From Lepidodermella squamata (Eukaryota > Gastrotricha), in contig JBLDXI010000014.1 of NCBI GenBank assembly GCA_047495785.1, positions 620,001 through 684,000 on the forward strand: 64,000 nucleotides of DNA, read 5' to 3'. Position numbers and translations under genes: made by a program. Shown here one piece after another: positions 53,447 to 63,812 of this stretch (position 1 is the first letter of the stretch; each line of letters starts with the position of its first letter). Under the pieces are notes generated by a model. It was not told the DNA's origin, ran no database searches, and saw only the letters and a program-made list of their open reading frames with translations.

Positions 53447-53880
53447 ATTTTATAATTTATATTGTTACTGAGGTTCGATTTTTATGTGAGCGGCTACCTC
53501 CTTTCAGGCATATTGTTTTTGTAATTCAATCTTCCTTAAAAATGCATTAGGGCCTTTAGCTCTGTTGACCCCTCAGTGCTGGCTTTAATGCTTTTCATCA
53601 AAGATTCTTGGTATTGTATACATCCTCCTTAATTGCTGTCGGTAATTCAATAAGAAAACATCATGTCAATAAATCTTATACATCCTCCCTAATTAAACAA
53701 TGCGATTTTTTACTTATCAAAATAAAAAGCAATTAGGATTTTTTACCCTTTACGGTGTAATTACCTTAAACAATTCAAACAAAACATCTCCCTGTTTTTT
53801 CCTTTTATGGAAATATCACTCAGACTATTTAAGAGAGATGCTTCAAGAATACACTTAGCATATTTCTTGAAGCAAGCTGG
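53447..53880. promoter_or_regulatory. Divergent viral intergenic region, left copy, with a direct repeat
   Basis: Lies between the divergently transcribed dUTPase and kinase genes. ATACATCCTCCTTAATT at 53618-53634 recurs as ATACATCCTCCCTAATT at 53678-53694, exactly 60 bp apart. The spacing and position suggest a bidirectional promoter or factor-binding site. The mirror copy at 63379-63812 keeps both repeats. Confidence 0.45.
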
Positions 53881-54645
53881 ATGCATCCTAAAGTCTACCA
53901 TTTCGGCATAGTCGGCAACATTGGGGCGTAAGTCTCATATACTCCACCGAATAGAATTCTATTTAAAGTCTCTTGTTTTAGCGGGAAATCAACCTTAATC
54001 GAGGGTCTCACTAATCTACCTTCACTCAACCGTAAACTTCAGGGATATACCGCGTGGCCAATTTGCGAGCCTGTTCATCGTTGGGAGTCCTTTACTGATG
54101 ACGATAAAACTAACATTTTGAAAGATTACTATCAGATGAAAAATGCGTTCAACTTTCAAATTGTAGCCACGAGTGATATGTGCGGCCTTTATTCAGCCCC
54201 TAACCACAAACCTGAAATCTACGGGGCGCATACTATCGTTCTGCATGATCGAACGCCCTTCTGTTCTAAAAACGTCTTTATCCCATGTGCGTATGCATCC
54301 AAGCGCATAAATTCTATCGAATATCACGCTCTCATGAATTTGTATGATAATTTCGAGCCGAATTTTGTAAAAACTGAAGCTATTATTTACTTGCGCTCCT
54401 CTCCCCAAATAGCTTGTCAAAGAGCCGTAGCTAGAGCTCGGGGTTCTGAAATGCTATTATCACTGGATTATTTACGCCTCGTACATGAGTTTCATGAAAA
54501 AATGTGTACTGTTGAGACTACAAACAAATCCCTACCATGTCCCGTGCTTGTTATCGACACTGATAATTTGAATGCCTCTGAGGTTCTAAAGCAAGCTTCT
54601 CAGTATGTTGCCTCTCTTATCACGCCTGTAATCTCTCAGACTTGA
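53881..54645 (+). CDS. Deoxynucleoside kinase of the viral element, left copy
   Basis: Family role: phosphorylates deoxynucleosides to supply dNTP precursors. Exons 53881-53927 and 53982-54645 (54-bp intron splitting the P-loop codon) give 236 residues. The P-loop reads GNIGAGKST across the splice. The DRx-type motif is HDRTPFCSKNVF, the ERS-like Arg-rich lid is AVARARGSE, and the substrate-side motif EPVHRW follows the P-loop. The closing LPCPVLVIDTD strand is typical of the dNK/thymidine kinase 2 family. Kinase and dUTPase together point to a virus that manages its own thymidine pool. Only 7 bp separate its stop from the RING gene. Confidence 0.9.
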
Positions 54646-54652
54646 ATCCTCA

Positions 54653-55018
54653 TTGATGGATCCAACAAGACTTGTGCTCTCGAACAGCCAGATTTTAGAC
54701 GCTGAATCTTTGCAATGTCCAATTTGTTTATCTATCCTACTTAATCCTATTCAAACGCGCCCCTGTGGCCATTTATTTTGTACTAAATGTGTTCTCGCTA
54801 TTTTTCAAAATTCAGCTCGAACAGTATGTTGCTGTCCACTTTGCCGCGAATCATTAACAGGGAAAGATTTCGTTAAACCCCCTGTAATTTTATCGAACAT
54901 TATCTCGAATTTGATTTACAAATGCCAATATTCTGATAAAGGCTGTCCCATTACTCTAACTTATGACCTCATTTTTGGGCATGAAAAGTTATGCCAATAT
55001 AAAGAACCCATCCCTTAA
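54653..55018 (+). CDS. RING-finger protein of the viral element, left copy
   Basis: 121 residues, no intron. A C3HC4 RING covers about residues 22-66: CPICLSILLNP, RPCGHLFCTKC and CCCPLCRESL. A Cys-rich segment follows (KCQYSDKGCPITLTYDLIFG, then HEKLC), like a single TRAF-type zinc finger. Such RING plus TRAF-finger arrangements are typical of E3 ubiquitin ligases; a role in interfering with host ubiquitin signalling is inference. It starts 8 bp after the kinase stop, suggesting a shared transcription unit. The mirror copy at 62241-62606 encodes the same protein. Confidence 0.87.
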   Translation: MMDPTRLVLSNSQILDAESLQCPICLSILLNPIQTRPCGHLFCTKCVLAIFQNSARTVCCCPLCRESLTGKDFVKPPVILSNIISNLIYKCQYSDKGCPITLTYDLIFGHEKLCQYKEPIP

Positions 55019-55060
55019 AGTTTTACATTCTTATTTCATTAGATTTAATTTTCAATAATC

Positions 55061-55580
55061 ATGGCTGAGGCGATAGTAGAATCTGCTAACCAGACAGTCA
55101 ATCATCACATGTCTAGTAACTTGGTCATTCAACAGCATCCTCAGGATTCTAATCTCATCTACATAATGACTGATCGCAAAGATAAGAACGATAAGCCTAA
55201 AAAACTCGCCTTTAGACAAGACGAATTTCTTAGCCAGTTCGTTCCTTATTTTCGACCGCCGAATGATGCTTGGGTTGCTCAGGACACATCTCGTGAGAGT
55301 TCACAACACAGGCTTTAAATTTTCGATGCATGAATGCAAAATTGAAGTCTGTGTCTTTGTGCCATCATTTTCACCGATTCTTATAGATATACGCAGGTTT
55401 TATCTGGATGCTAAAGGTATTTACTTCAAATTTACAGTAATAGCAATCTTTTTATGATTTAACTTTTTAGGAAATAAACAACCCTCAAGACAAGGAGTCT
55501 CTCTTGATGCAGCTCAGTTTCAAGACCTTGCAACTGGGGTGTTAACTGTTGCAGCGATGATTGAAACAGCCAATGAATAA
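55061..55580 (+). pseudogene. PC4/SUB1-like gene of the viral element, left copy, frame broken
   Basis: Same gene as the intact right copy at 61677-62198. In this copy an 18-bp block (55283-55300) replaces a 20-bp block of unrelated sequence. The frame therefore shifts after VPYFRPPNDAWVAQ and meets a stop at 55316-55318. Downstream sequence still matches the right copy to the stop at 55578-55580, including the last intron. Up to the break the two copies are the same. Confidence 0.75.
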
Positions 55581-55697
55581 GCTAACACAAAACTTGACTA
55601 AAATGACTTACTGAATATTTATTTCAATCTATCCTTGTAATAAAGTTTTACCTCTTCCCAAATTCGATCAATTTTAAATTTTTAATCTTAGATTGTT

Positions 55698-58390
55698 ATG
55701 GATAACTATAGTTTACAATACTCATTTATTCGAAGTAATCGCCTGATTCATTCTACAAAATTCAAAATGTTTTCTGTGGAGTACTTCATTCAGCCCGTAA
55801 CATCCGACTTTGCCTCAACCTACATCAACAGATATGGCCAATCTTCTAGTTCGCTTGGGCCGATGATTCAATTGTCTGGTGGCGCTGATGAACCTCGACT
55901 GGATAATATTCGATCATTTGTGCAGAACGTACCAGCCGACCAGGTGGCTAATATTGATTTGGAGACCCGCTTCAATATTCTGGCCAACTTCCTGTTCGAT
56001 ATTGTTGTAAATATCCATCGTGATTTACCTGTGAATTCCTTCTGCCGGCTAACACTGTACCACCCCGACTTGAAGATGCCTCTTAGCCTACCCTTCATGA
56101 AACGCGATCGGTTGCTGGAAATTTCAATTTTGATCAACTGAGAAAAATATTACAGAGTAATGAAGAACTCTCATTTGCTGGTCGGTGGACAATTCGTCTC
56201 TGTGTCATTGATAACCCCAATGCAGATCTAGGTCAAATTGTTGGTGGTTCTCGGGCAGAGCGGGCTATAAACGAAACTTTGGACAAATTTTTTCTTCGCT
56301 CCAAATCGATCGTTAGAATCGGAGCGCGCAAGAATGAAACGAACAATCTTTGCATGGGCAGAGCTCTCATCACTGGAGTGGCTTTGGCTCACATGAAGGC
56401 GAATCCTACGGATCCATCTCTTCAAGCAACCTTCAAATCGATACGTAGTACGCGAACCAATCGTCAATTTCGCGAAGCCACGGCGCTATATCAGAAAGCG
56501 GGCTTACCTCTCAACCTTCCAGCCTACAATCTAGATGATCATTACTCAGCCCTGTGTTCGGCTATCGATCCTGAACATAATACTTACAGATTCGTAGTAT
56601 ACTCGTACGAATCACAGGATGTTATTAGGGAAATCCCAGAATTTGATCATCGCGTAAGCCTTGGGTTGCTTCCTGTTGTTCTACTGGTTTATCGCAACGA
56701 CGTCTCTCAGCCCAACAGTCATCATTTTCATGTCATTGCGAATCTCAACTTTATGAAGGCCACTCTTAGCAATGCACAACGAATATGCCCCACTTGCTTT
56801 CAGACGAAAACGAGTACGGCTGTGCACAGATGCAAGTTGGCATGCTCTTCCTGCCGTAATTTTTACATGAAAAACCTGAATTTCACTTCTTTTATCATTA
56901 ATATTATTTTAGGTGTATCAGGGAGCATTTGCCGTGTGATTTCCAACACAGACCAACAAAACTACACGCGGTGTCCGCAATGTCGTGCAGGTCTGATGTT
57001 TTTAACCTTTTCATTATTATTCAGCTCTTTTTATGTTTTTAGTTTTGTATAGCGAACGTTGTAAGCAAAACCACAAATGTGCTAAAAAGAATCCATGCTT
57101 TAAATGCGGGAGGAAATTTGTACATTTTCTCAAGCATGAGGCTATGTGTCCCGGGCGGCGCTGTCACATTTGTCAGGAGCCTTTGAAAGCCAGCGACGAA
57201 GAAAATGGCACACACTTCTGCTTCATGACTCCCTTGGTATACTCATTTTTTTCAGTCCAGCTTTTTTCAAAATACTGTGGTTGGTGTATTTTTAGCCCTT
57301 GAAACCGGCGAATAAACTGGAACGTTATCGTAACCTAGTTTTTTGGGACACTGAGACATTTTCGCCATCACTTGCTGATAACAACAATGAGTTCCAAGTA
57401 TGCCTTATCGTTGCAAAGGTCGTATGCATACCTCACTGCATCGAAGCGAGGATTCAGCGATGCCATTCTAGTTGTGGACTTCATATTTTTTATGGAAGTC
57501 GTCCTCTGGAGGATTTCGTAAACTGGGTGCTTCTACCTATGAATTACCAGTCGATTTATTTGGCTCACAACTCAGCCAATTTCGATTCCTTATTATTACT
57601 GAAAGAAATTCAAACACGATGTTCTAAAGTGAAGATTCTTCAAAGGCAGGGATCTCTACTATGCATTGATTTCAAACAACAAAAAATCAGATTTTTGGAT
57701 TCATATCTCTTTTTTCAATGCAGATTAAGGTAGGTTACCTAAGAAACACTAAGAAACTACATTGCTTACAGGTATTTGTTCAACAACAGGGATTTACCAG
57801 CAACAATGGGAATCCCAGACAAGAAAACCTTCTTTCCTTACGTCTTATGCACTAAAGAAAAGTAAGTACATCATCAACTTCTTGAGCTATTGTGATTGAA
57901 TTCGCTGTAATCCTTCGAGTTTCAATCTCGAATTCCCACAGCTGCCTAATATGATCTACTATGAGCCTGACAAAATGTCTCCTTCTGAAAGAGCAGAATT
58001 TCTAACTTTCTACAACGAAAACAAACTGAAACGGTTCAGTGTTCGCCACACGTTACTGCAATACTGCATACAGGATTGTCTAGTTTTGGAAAAGGCGTCA
58101 ATCAAATTTCGGGCGCTAATGCTGGAGTTGTGTTCTACTGATGCCTTTAAAGAATGCATCACACTAGCTTCTCTCACAAGCACATGCTTCCGCAAGCTGT
58201 TTCTTACGAAGGATACATTACCTGTCATCCCGACCGCTGGCTACTGTGGCAAGGATTCACACAGCAGGCTCTCGATAGCTTTTCTTCAATTTCTGATGGA
58301 GTCTGACCCTGAAACTTATGGTTCAATGAAACACGCTCAGAACTCACGTCAAGAAGTTCGAATATCTATACCTGGCCACCGTTATCCTTA
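55698..58390 (+). pseudogene. Protein-primed family B DNA polymerase, left copy: frameshifted and cut off at the palindrome
   Basis: N-terminal and exonuclease part of a Polinton/adintovirus-type polymerase. A T-run near 56130 is one base shorter than in the right copy, which shifts the frame and gives a stop after LLEISILIN. Beyond it, exons match the right copy: up to 56855, then 56913-56990, 57043-57236, 57296-57729, 57772-57861 and 57920-58390. Features include paired Cys zinc-finger motifs, Exo I (FWDTETF), Exo II (YLAHNSANFDS) and Exo III (YCIQDCLVLE). The gene stops being polymerase at 58390, where the sequence switches to the inverted copy. No palm motifs exist. It cannot encode an active enzyme. 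Confidence 0.85.
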
Positions 58391-58865
58391 CAAATTTGAG
58401 CAATCTTTTCCAAATTTTGGTCGCCTGAAGTTGAGTGTGATTCGGCAATCATAGCCATTAAACGAAAAGCTTCGACCCGCCCTAAAAAGTAGGCATGATG
58501 TTTTAATCCCGCGAAGATTAAATAGGGAAAACCTCCAGTTACCTCCAAAGAAAAACGAACGGCTCTCCATTACATTAGCTATTGTGAGATTATCATAAAT
58601 CTCCTGTGCTCTCGGGTGTTGTTTGAAACTAGCTCTAATTTCATGCTCCCAAAAGCTTTGAAGAATGTAACCATTCGAGCGAAACAACTCTTCACGTTCC
58701 AAGGTTTGCTTGTAAACTACGCCGTTTGGTTGTCCAGATAGAAAATTTAGTTGTGAGGCCTCAAAGCATTGCAAGCAGCCATGGACAGCACAACCATGAA
58801 CCTCGACAATCAGATCGGGTTCACTCGGAATTTTATCACGACGTGCAACAAAACCGTCGACGCGA
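58391..58865. other. 475-bp single-copy spacer between the inverted arms
   Basis: On the minus strand this is the further extension of the right-hand polymerase. It includes the VEVHGCAVHGCLQCF motif and, across a 61-bp intron (58482-58542), FFGGRVEAFRL. It has no counterpart on the left. At 58391 the reading enters the reverse of the left arm. This is the loop of the fold-back. Confidence 0.85.
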
Positions 58866-61559
58866 TAAGGATAACGGTGGCCAGGTATAGATATTCGAAC
58901 TTCTTGACGTGAGTTCTGAGCGTGTTTCATTGAACCATAAGTTTCAGGGTCAGACTCCATCAGAAATTGAAGAAAAGCTATCGAGAGCCTGCTGTGTGAA
59001 TCCTTGCCACAGTAGCCAGCGGTCGGGATGACAGGTAATGTATCCTTCGTAAGAAACAGCTTGCGGAAGCATGTGCTTGTGAGAGAAGCTAGTGTGATGC
59101 ATTCTTTAAAGGCATCAGTAGAACACAACTCCAGCATTAGCGCCCGAAATTTGATTGACGCCTTTTCCAAAACTAGACAATCCTGTATGCAGTATTGCAG
59201 TAACGTGTGGCGAACACTGAACCGTTTCAGTTTGTTTTCGTTGTAGAAAGTTAGAAATTCTGCTCTTTCAGAAGGAGACATTTTGTCAGGCTCATAGTAG
59301 ATCATATTAGGCAGCTGTGGGAATTCGAGATTGAAACTCGAAGGATTACAGCGAATTCAATCACAATAGCTCAAGAAGTTGATGATGTACTTACTTTTCT
59401 TTAGTGCATAAGACGTAAGGAAAGAAGGTTTTCTTGTCTGGGATTCCCATTGTTGCTGGTAAATCCCTGTTGTTGAACAAATACCTGTAAGCAATGTAGT
59501 TTCTTAGTGTTTCTTAGGTAACCTACCTTAATCTGCATTGAAAAAAGAGATATGAATCCAAAAATCTGATTTTTTGTTGTTTGAAATCAATGCATAGTAG
59601 AGATCCCTGCCTTTGAAGAATCTTCACTTTAGAACATCGTGTTTGAATTTCTTTCAGTAATAATAAGGAATCGAAATTGGCTGAGTTGTGAGCCAAATAA
59701 ATCGACTGGTAATTCATAGGTAGAAGCACCCAGTTTACGAAATCCTCCAGAGGACGACTTCCATAAAAAATATGAAGTCCACAACTAGAATGGCATCGCT
59801 GAATCCTCGCTTCGATGCAGTGAGGTATGCATACGACCTTTGCAACGATAAGGCATACTTGGAACTCATTGTTGTTATCAGCAAGTGATGGCGAAAATGT
59901 CTCAGTGTCCCAAAAAACTAGGTTACGATAACGTTCCAGTTTATTCGCCGGTTTCAAGGGCTAAAAATACACCAACCACAGTATTTTGAAAAAAGCTGGA
60001 CTGAAAAAAATGAGTATACCAAGGGAGTCATGAAGCAGAAGTGTGTGCCATTTTCTTCGTCGCTGGCTTTCAAAGGCTCCTGACAAATGTGACAGCGCCG
60101 CCCGGGACACATAGCCTCATGCTTGAGAAAATGTACAAATTTCCTCCCGCATTTAAAGCATGGATTCTTTTTAGCACATTTGTGGTTTTGCTTACAACGT
60201 TCGCTATACAAAACTAAAAACATAAAAAGAGCTGAATAATAATGAAAAGGTTAAAAACATCAGACCTGCACGACATTGCGGACACCGCGTGTAGTTTTGT
60301 TGGTCTGTGTTGGAAATCACACGGCAAATGCTCCCTGATACACCTAAAATAATATTAATGATAAAAGAAGTGAAATTCAGGTTTTTCATGTAAAAATTAC
60401 GGCAGGAAGAGCATGCCAACTTGCATCTGTGCACAGCCGTACTCGTTTTCGTCTGAAAGCAAGTGGGGCATATTCGTTGTGCATTGCTAAGAGTGGCCTT
60501 CATAAAGTTGAGATTCGCAATGACATGAAAATGATGACTGTTGGGCTGAGAGACGTCGTTGCGATAAACCAGTAGAACAACAGGAAGCAACCCAAGGCTT
60601 ACGCGATGATCAAATTCTGGGATTTCCCTAATAACATCCTGTGATTCGTACGAGTATACTACGAATCTGTAAGTATTATGTTCAGGATCGATAGCCGAAC
60701 ACAGGGCTGAGTAATGATCATCTAGATTGTAGGCTGGAAGGTTGAGAGGTAAGCCCGCTTTCTGATATAGCGCCGTGGCTTCGCGAAATTGACGATTGGT
60801 TCGCGTACTACGTATCGATTTGAAGGTTGCTTGAAGAGATGGATCCGTAGGATTCGCCTTCATGTGAGCCAAAGCCACTCCAGTGATGAGAGCTCTGCCC
60901 ATGCAAAGATTGTTCGTTTCATTCTTGCGCGCTCCGATTCTAACGATCGATTTGGAGCGAAGAAAAAATTTGTCCAAAGTTTCGTTTATAGCCCGCTCTG
61001 CCCGAGAACCACCAACAATTTGACCTAGATCTGCATTGGGGTTATCAATGACACAGAGACGAATTGTCCACCGACCAGCAAATGAGAGTTCTTCATTACT
61101 CTGTAATATTTTTCTCAGTTGATCAAAAATTGAAATTTCCAGCAACCGATCGCGTTTCATGAAGGGTAGGCTAAGAGGCATCTTCAAGTCGGGGTGGTAC
61201 AGTGTTAGCCGGCAGAAGGAATTCACAGGTAAATCACGATGGATATTTACAACAATATCGAACAGGAAGTTGGCCAGAATATTGAAGCGGGTCTCCAAAT
61301 CAATATTAGCCACCTGGTCGGCTGGTACGTTCTGCACAAATGATCGAATATTATCCAGTCGAGGTTCATCAGCGCCACCAGACAATTGAATCATCGGCCC
61401 AAGCGAACTAGAAGATTGGCCATATCTGTTGATGTAGGTTGAGGCAAAGTCGGATGTTACGGGCTGAATGAAGTACTCCACAGAAAACATTTTGAATTTT
61501 GTAGAATGAATCAGGCGATTACTTCGAATAAATGAGTATTGTAAACTATAGTTATCCAT
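58391..61559 (-). CDS. Protein-primed family B DNA polymerase of the viral element, right copy: N-terminal and exonuclease part only
   Basis: Relatives replicate Polinton/Maverick and adintovirus genomes from a protein primer. Exons (minus): 60401-61559, 60266-60343, 60020-60213, 59527-59960, 59395-59484, 58543-59336 and 58391-58481, all introns 42-62 bp and in phase. The N-terminal 370 residues are unassigned. A zinc-binding region follows (CPTCFQTKTS, CPQCRA, NPCFKCGRKF, CHICQEPL), typical of this group. The exonuclease motifs FWDTETF, YLAHNSANFDS and YCIQDCLVLE are intact. Beyond them come VEVHGCAVHGCLQCF and FFGGRVEAFRL, hallmarks of the Polinton-type enzyme. The coding sequence then reaches the palindrome junction before motif A (the first palm Asp). 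So this copy is open but incomplete. Confidence 0.87.
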
Positions 61560-61676
61560 AACAATCTAAGATTAAAAATTTAAAATTGATCGAATTTGGG
61601 AAGAGGTAAAACTTTATTACAAGGATAGATTGAAATAAATATTCAGTAAGTCATTTTAGTCAAGTTTTGTGTTAGC

Positions 61677-62198
61677 TTATTCATTGGCTGTTTCAATCAT
61701 CGCTGCAACAGTTAACACCCCAGTTGCAAGGTCTTGAAACTGAGCTGCATCAAGAGAGACTCCTTGTCTTGAGGGTTGTTTATTTCCTAAAAAGTTAAAT
61801 CATAAAAAGATTGCTATTACTGTAAATTTGAAGTAAATACCTTTAGCATCCAGATAAAACCTGCGTATATCTATAAGAATCGGTGAAAATGATGGCACAA
61901 AGACACAGACTTCAATTTTGCATTCATGCATCGAAAATTTAAAGCCTGTGTTGTGAGATAGCAGGGCAAGTTGAGCCTGAGCAACCCAAGCATCATTCGG
62001 CGGTCGAAAATAAGGAACGAACTGGCTAAGAAATTCGTCTTGTCTAAAGGCGAGTTTTTTAGGCTTATCGTTCTTATCTTTGCGATCAGTCATTATGTAG
62101 ATGAGATTAGAATCCTGAGGATGCTGTTGAATGACCAAGTTACTAGACATGTGATGATTGACTGTCTGGTTAGCAGATTCTACTATCGCCTCAGCCAT
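61677..62198 (-). CDS. PC4/SUB1-like single-stranded-DNA-binding protein of the viral element, right (intact) copy
   Basis: Exon 1 runs from 62198 to a GTATTT donor near 61841. A 54-bp intron leads to a second exon ending at the stop 61677-61679, about 155 residues in all. The C-terminal half resembles the PC4 fold of transcription coactivator p15/SUB1. LIDIRRFYLDAKGNKQPSRQ aligns with [20 protein letters not shown] of PC4, followed by GVSLDAAQFQDL against GISLNPEQWSQL. The N-terminal half is not recognised. PC4 proteins bind single-stranded DNA as dimers. A role in viral replication or late transcription is inferred from that and from its place next to the polymerase gene. The match is short, so I rate it probable. 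Confidence 0.72.
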
Positions 62199-62240
62199 GA
62201 TTATTGAAAATTAAATCTAATGAAATAAGAATGTAAAACT

Positions 62241-62606
62241 TTAAGGGATGGGTTCTTTATATTGGCATAACTTTTCATGCCCAAAAATGAGGTCATAAGT
62301 TAGAGTAATGGGACAGCCTTTATCAGAATATTGGCATTTGTAAATCAAATTCGAGATAATGTTCGATAAAATTACAGGGGGTTTAACGAAATCTTTCCCT
62401 GTTAATGATTCGCGGCAAAGTGGACAGCAACATACTGTTCGAGCTGAATTTTGAAAAATAGCGAGAACACATTTAGTACAAAATAAATGGCCACAGGGGC
62501 GCGTTTGAATAGGATTAAGTAGGATAGATAAACAAATTGGACATTGCAAAGATTCAGCGTCTAAAATCTGGCTGTTCGAGAGCACAAGTCTTGTTGGATC
62601 CATCAA
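62241..62606 (-). CDS. RING-finger protein of the viral element, right copy
   Basis: The same 121-residue protein as the left copy at 54653-55018: RING (CPICLSIL, RPCGHLFCTKC, CCCPLCRE) and one TRAF-like Cys/His finger. I see no difference between the copies. It lies 8 bp downstream of the kinase stop and 43 bp upstream of the PC4-like start, in the same orientation. Confidence 0.87.
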   Translation of the reverse strand: MMDPTRLVLSNSQILDAESLQCPICLSILLNPIQTRPCGHLFCTKCVLAIFQNSARTVCCCPLCRESLTGKDFVKPPVILSNIISNLIYKCQYSDKGCPITLTYDLIFGHEKLCQYKEPIP

Positions 62607-62613
62607 TGAGGAT

Positions 62614-63378
62614 TCAAGTCTGAGAGATTACAGGCGTGATAAGAGAGGCAACATACTGAGAAGCTTGCTTTAGAACCTCAGAGGCATTCAAATTATCAGT
62701 GTCGATAACAAGCACGGGACATGGTAGGGATTTGTTTGTAGTCTCAACAGTACACATTTTTTCATGAAACTCATGTACGAGGCGTAAATAATCCAGTGAT
62801 AATAGCATTTCAGAACCCCGAGCTCTAGCTACGGCTCTTTGACAAGCTATTTGGGGAGAGGAGCGCAAGTAAATAATAGCTTCAGTTTTTACAAAATTCG
62901 GCTCGAAATTATCATACAAATTCATGAGAGCGTGATATTCGATAGAATTTATGCGCTTGGATGCATACGCACATGGGATAAAGACGTTTTTAGAACAGAA
63001 GGGCGTTCGATCATGCAGAACGATAGTATGCGCCCCGTAGATTTCAGGTTTGTGGTTAGGGGCTGAATAAAGGCCGCACATATCACTCGTGGCTACAATT
63101 TGAAAGTTGAACGCATTTTTCATCTGATAGTAATCTTTCAAAATGTTAGTTTTATCGTCATCAGTAAAGGACTCCCAACGATGAACAGGCTCGCAAATTG
63201 GCCACGCGGTATATCCCTGAAGTTTACGGTTGAGTGAAGGTAGATTAGTGAGACCCTCGATTAAGGTTGATTTCCCGCTAAAACAAGAGACTTTAAATAG
63301 AATTCTATTCGGTGGAGTATATGAGACTTACGCCCCAATGTTGCCGACTATGCCGAAATGGTAGACTTTAGGATGCAT
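62614..63378 (-). CDS. Deoxynucleoside kinase of the viral element, right copy
   Basis: Mirror of the gene at 53881-54645 and apparently identical in protein sequence. Exons 63332-63378 and 62614-63277, with the same 54-bp intron inside the P-loop. The GNIGAGKST, HDRTPF and AVARARGSE motifs are present. Upstream lies the mirror of the divergent intergenic region with its two direct repeats. Confidence 0.9.
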
Positions 63379-63812
63379 CCAGCTTGCTTCAAGAAATATG
63401 CTAAGTGTATTCTTGAAGCATCTCTCTTAAATAGTCTGAGTGATATTTCCATAAAAGGAAAAAACAGGGAGATGTTTTGTTTGAATTGTTTAAGGTAATT
63501 ACACCGTAAAGGGTAAAAAATCCTAATTGCTTTTTATTTTGATAAGTAAAAAATCGCATTGTTTAATTAGGGAGGATGTATAAGATTTATTGACATGATG
63601 TTTTCTTATTGAATTACCGACAGCAATTAAGGAGGATGTATACAATACCAAGAATCTTTGATGAAAAGCATTAAAGCCAGCACTGAGGGGTCAACAGAGC
63701 TAAAGGCCCTAATGCATTTTTAAGGAAGATTGAATTACAAAAACAATATGCCTGAAAGGAGGTAGCCGCTCACATAAAAATCGAACCTCAGTAACAATAT
63801 AAATTATAAAAT
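63379..63812. promoter_or_regulatory. Divergent viral intergenic region, right copy
   Basis: Mirror of 53447-53880. The direct repeats lie at 63565-63581 and 63625-63641 (reverse orientation), 60 bp apart as on the left. Confidence 0.45.

Larger units (their letters stand above)
53259..58390. repeat. Left arm of a giant inverted repeat (as far as its mate is in the window)
   Basis: Coordinates mirror those of 58866-64000. Feature ends add up to 117259 outside the PC4-like break, 117257 between the two breaks and 117256 inside, which locates the two length differences exactly. The arm probably continues left past 53259 to at least the dUTPase stop, but its mate lies outside the window. Confidence 0.92.

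Noticed and set aside
58010-59305. Palindrome first considered as two tandem viral insertions
   Set aside because: Two independent insertions would each have ends; here the switch occurs inside one gene with a short loop and mirror-exact spacing, so a single fold-back event (or artefact) fits better.
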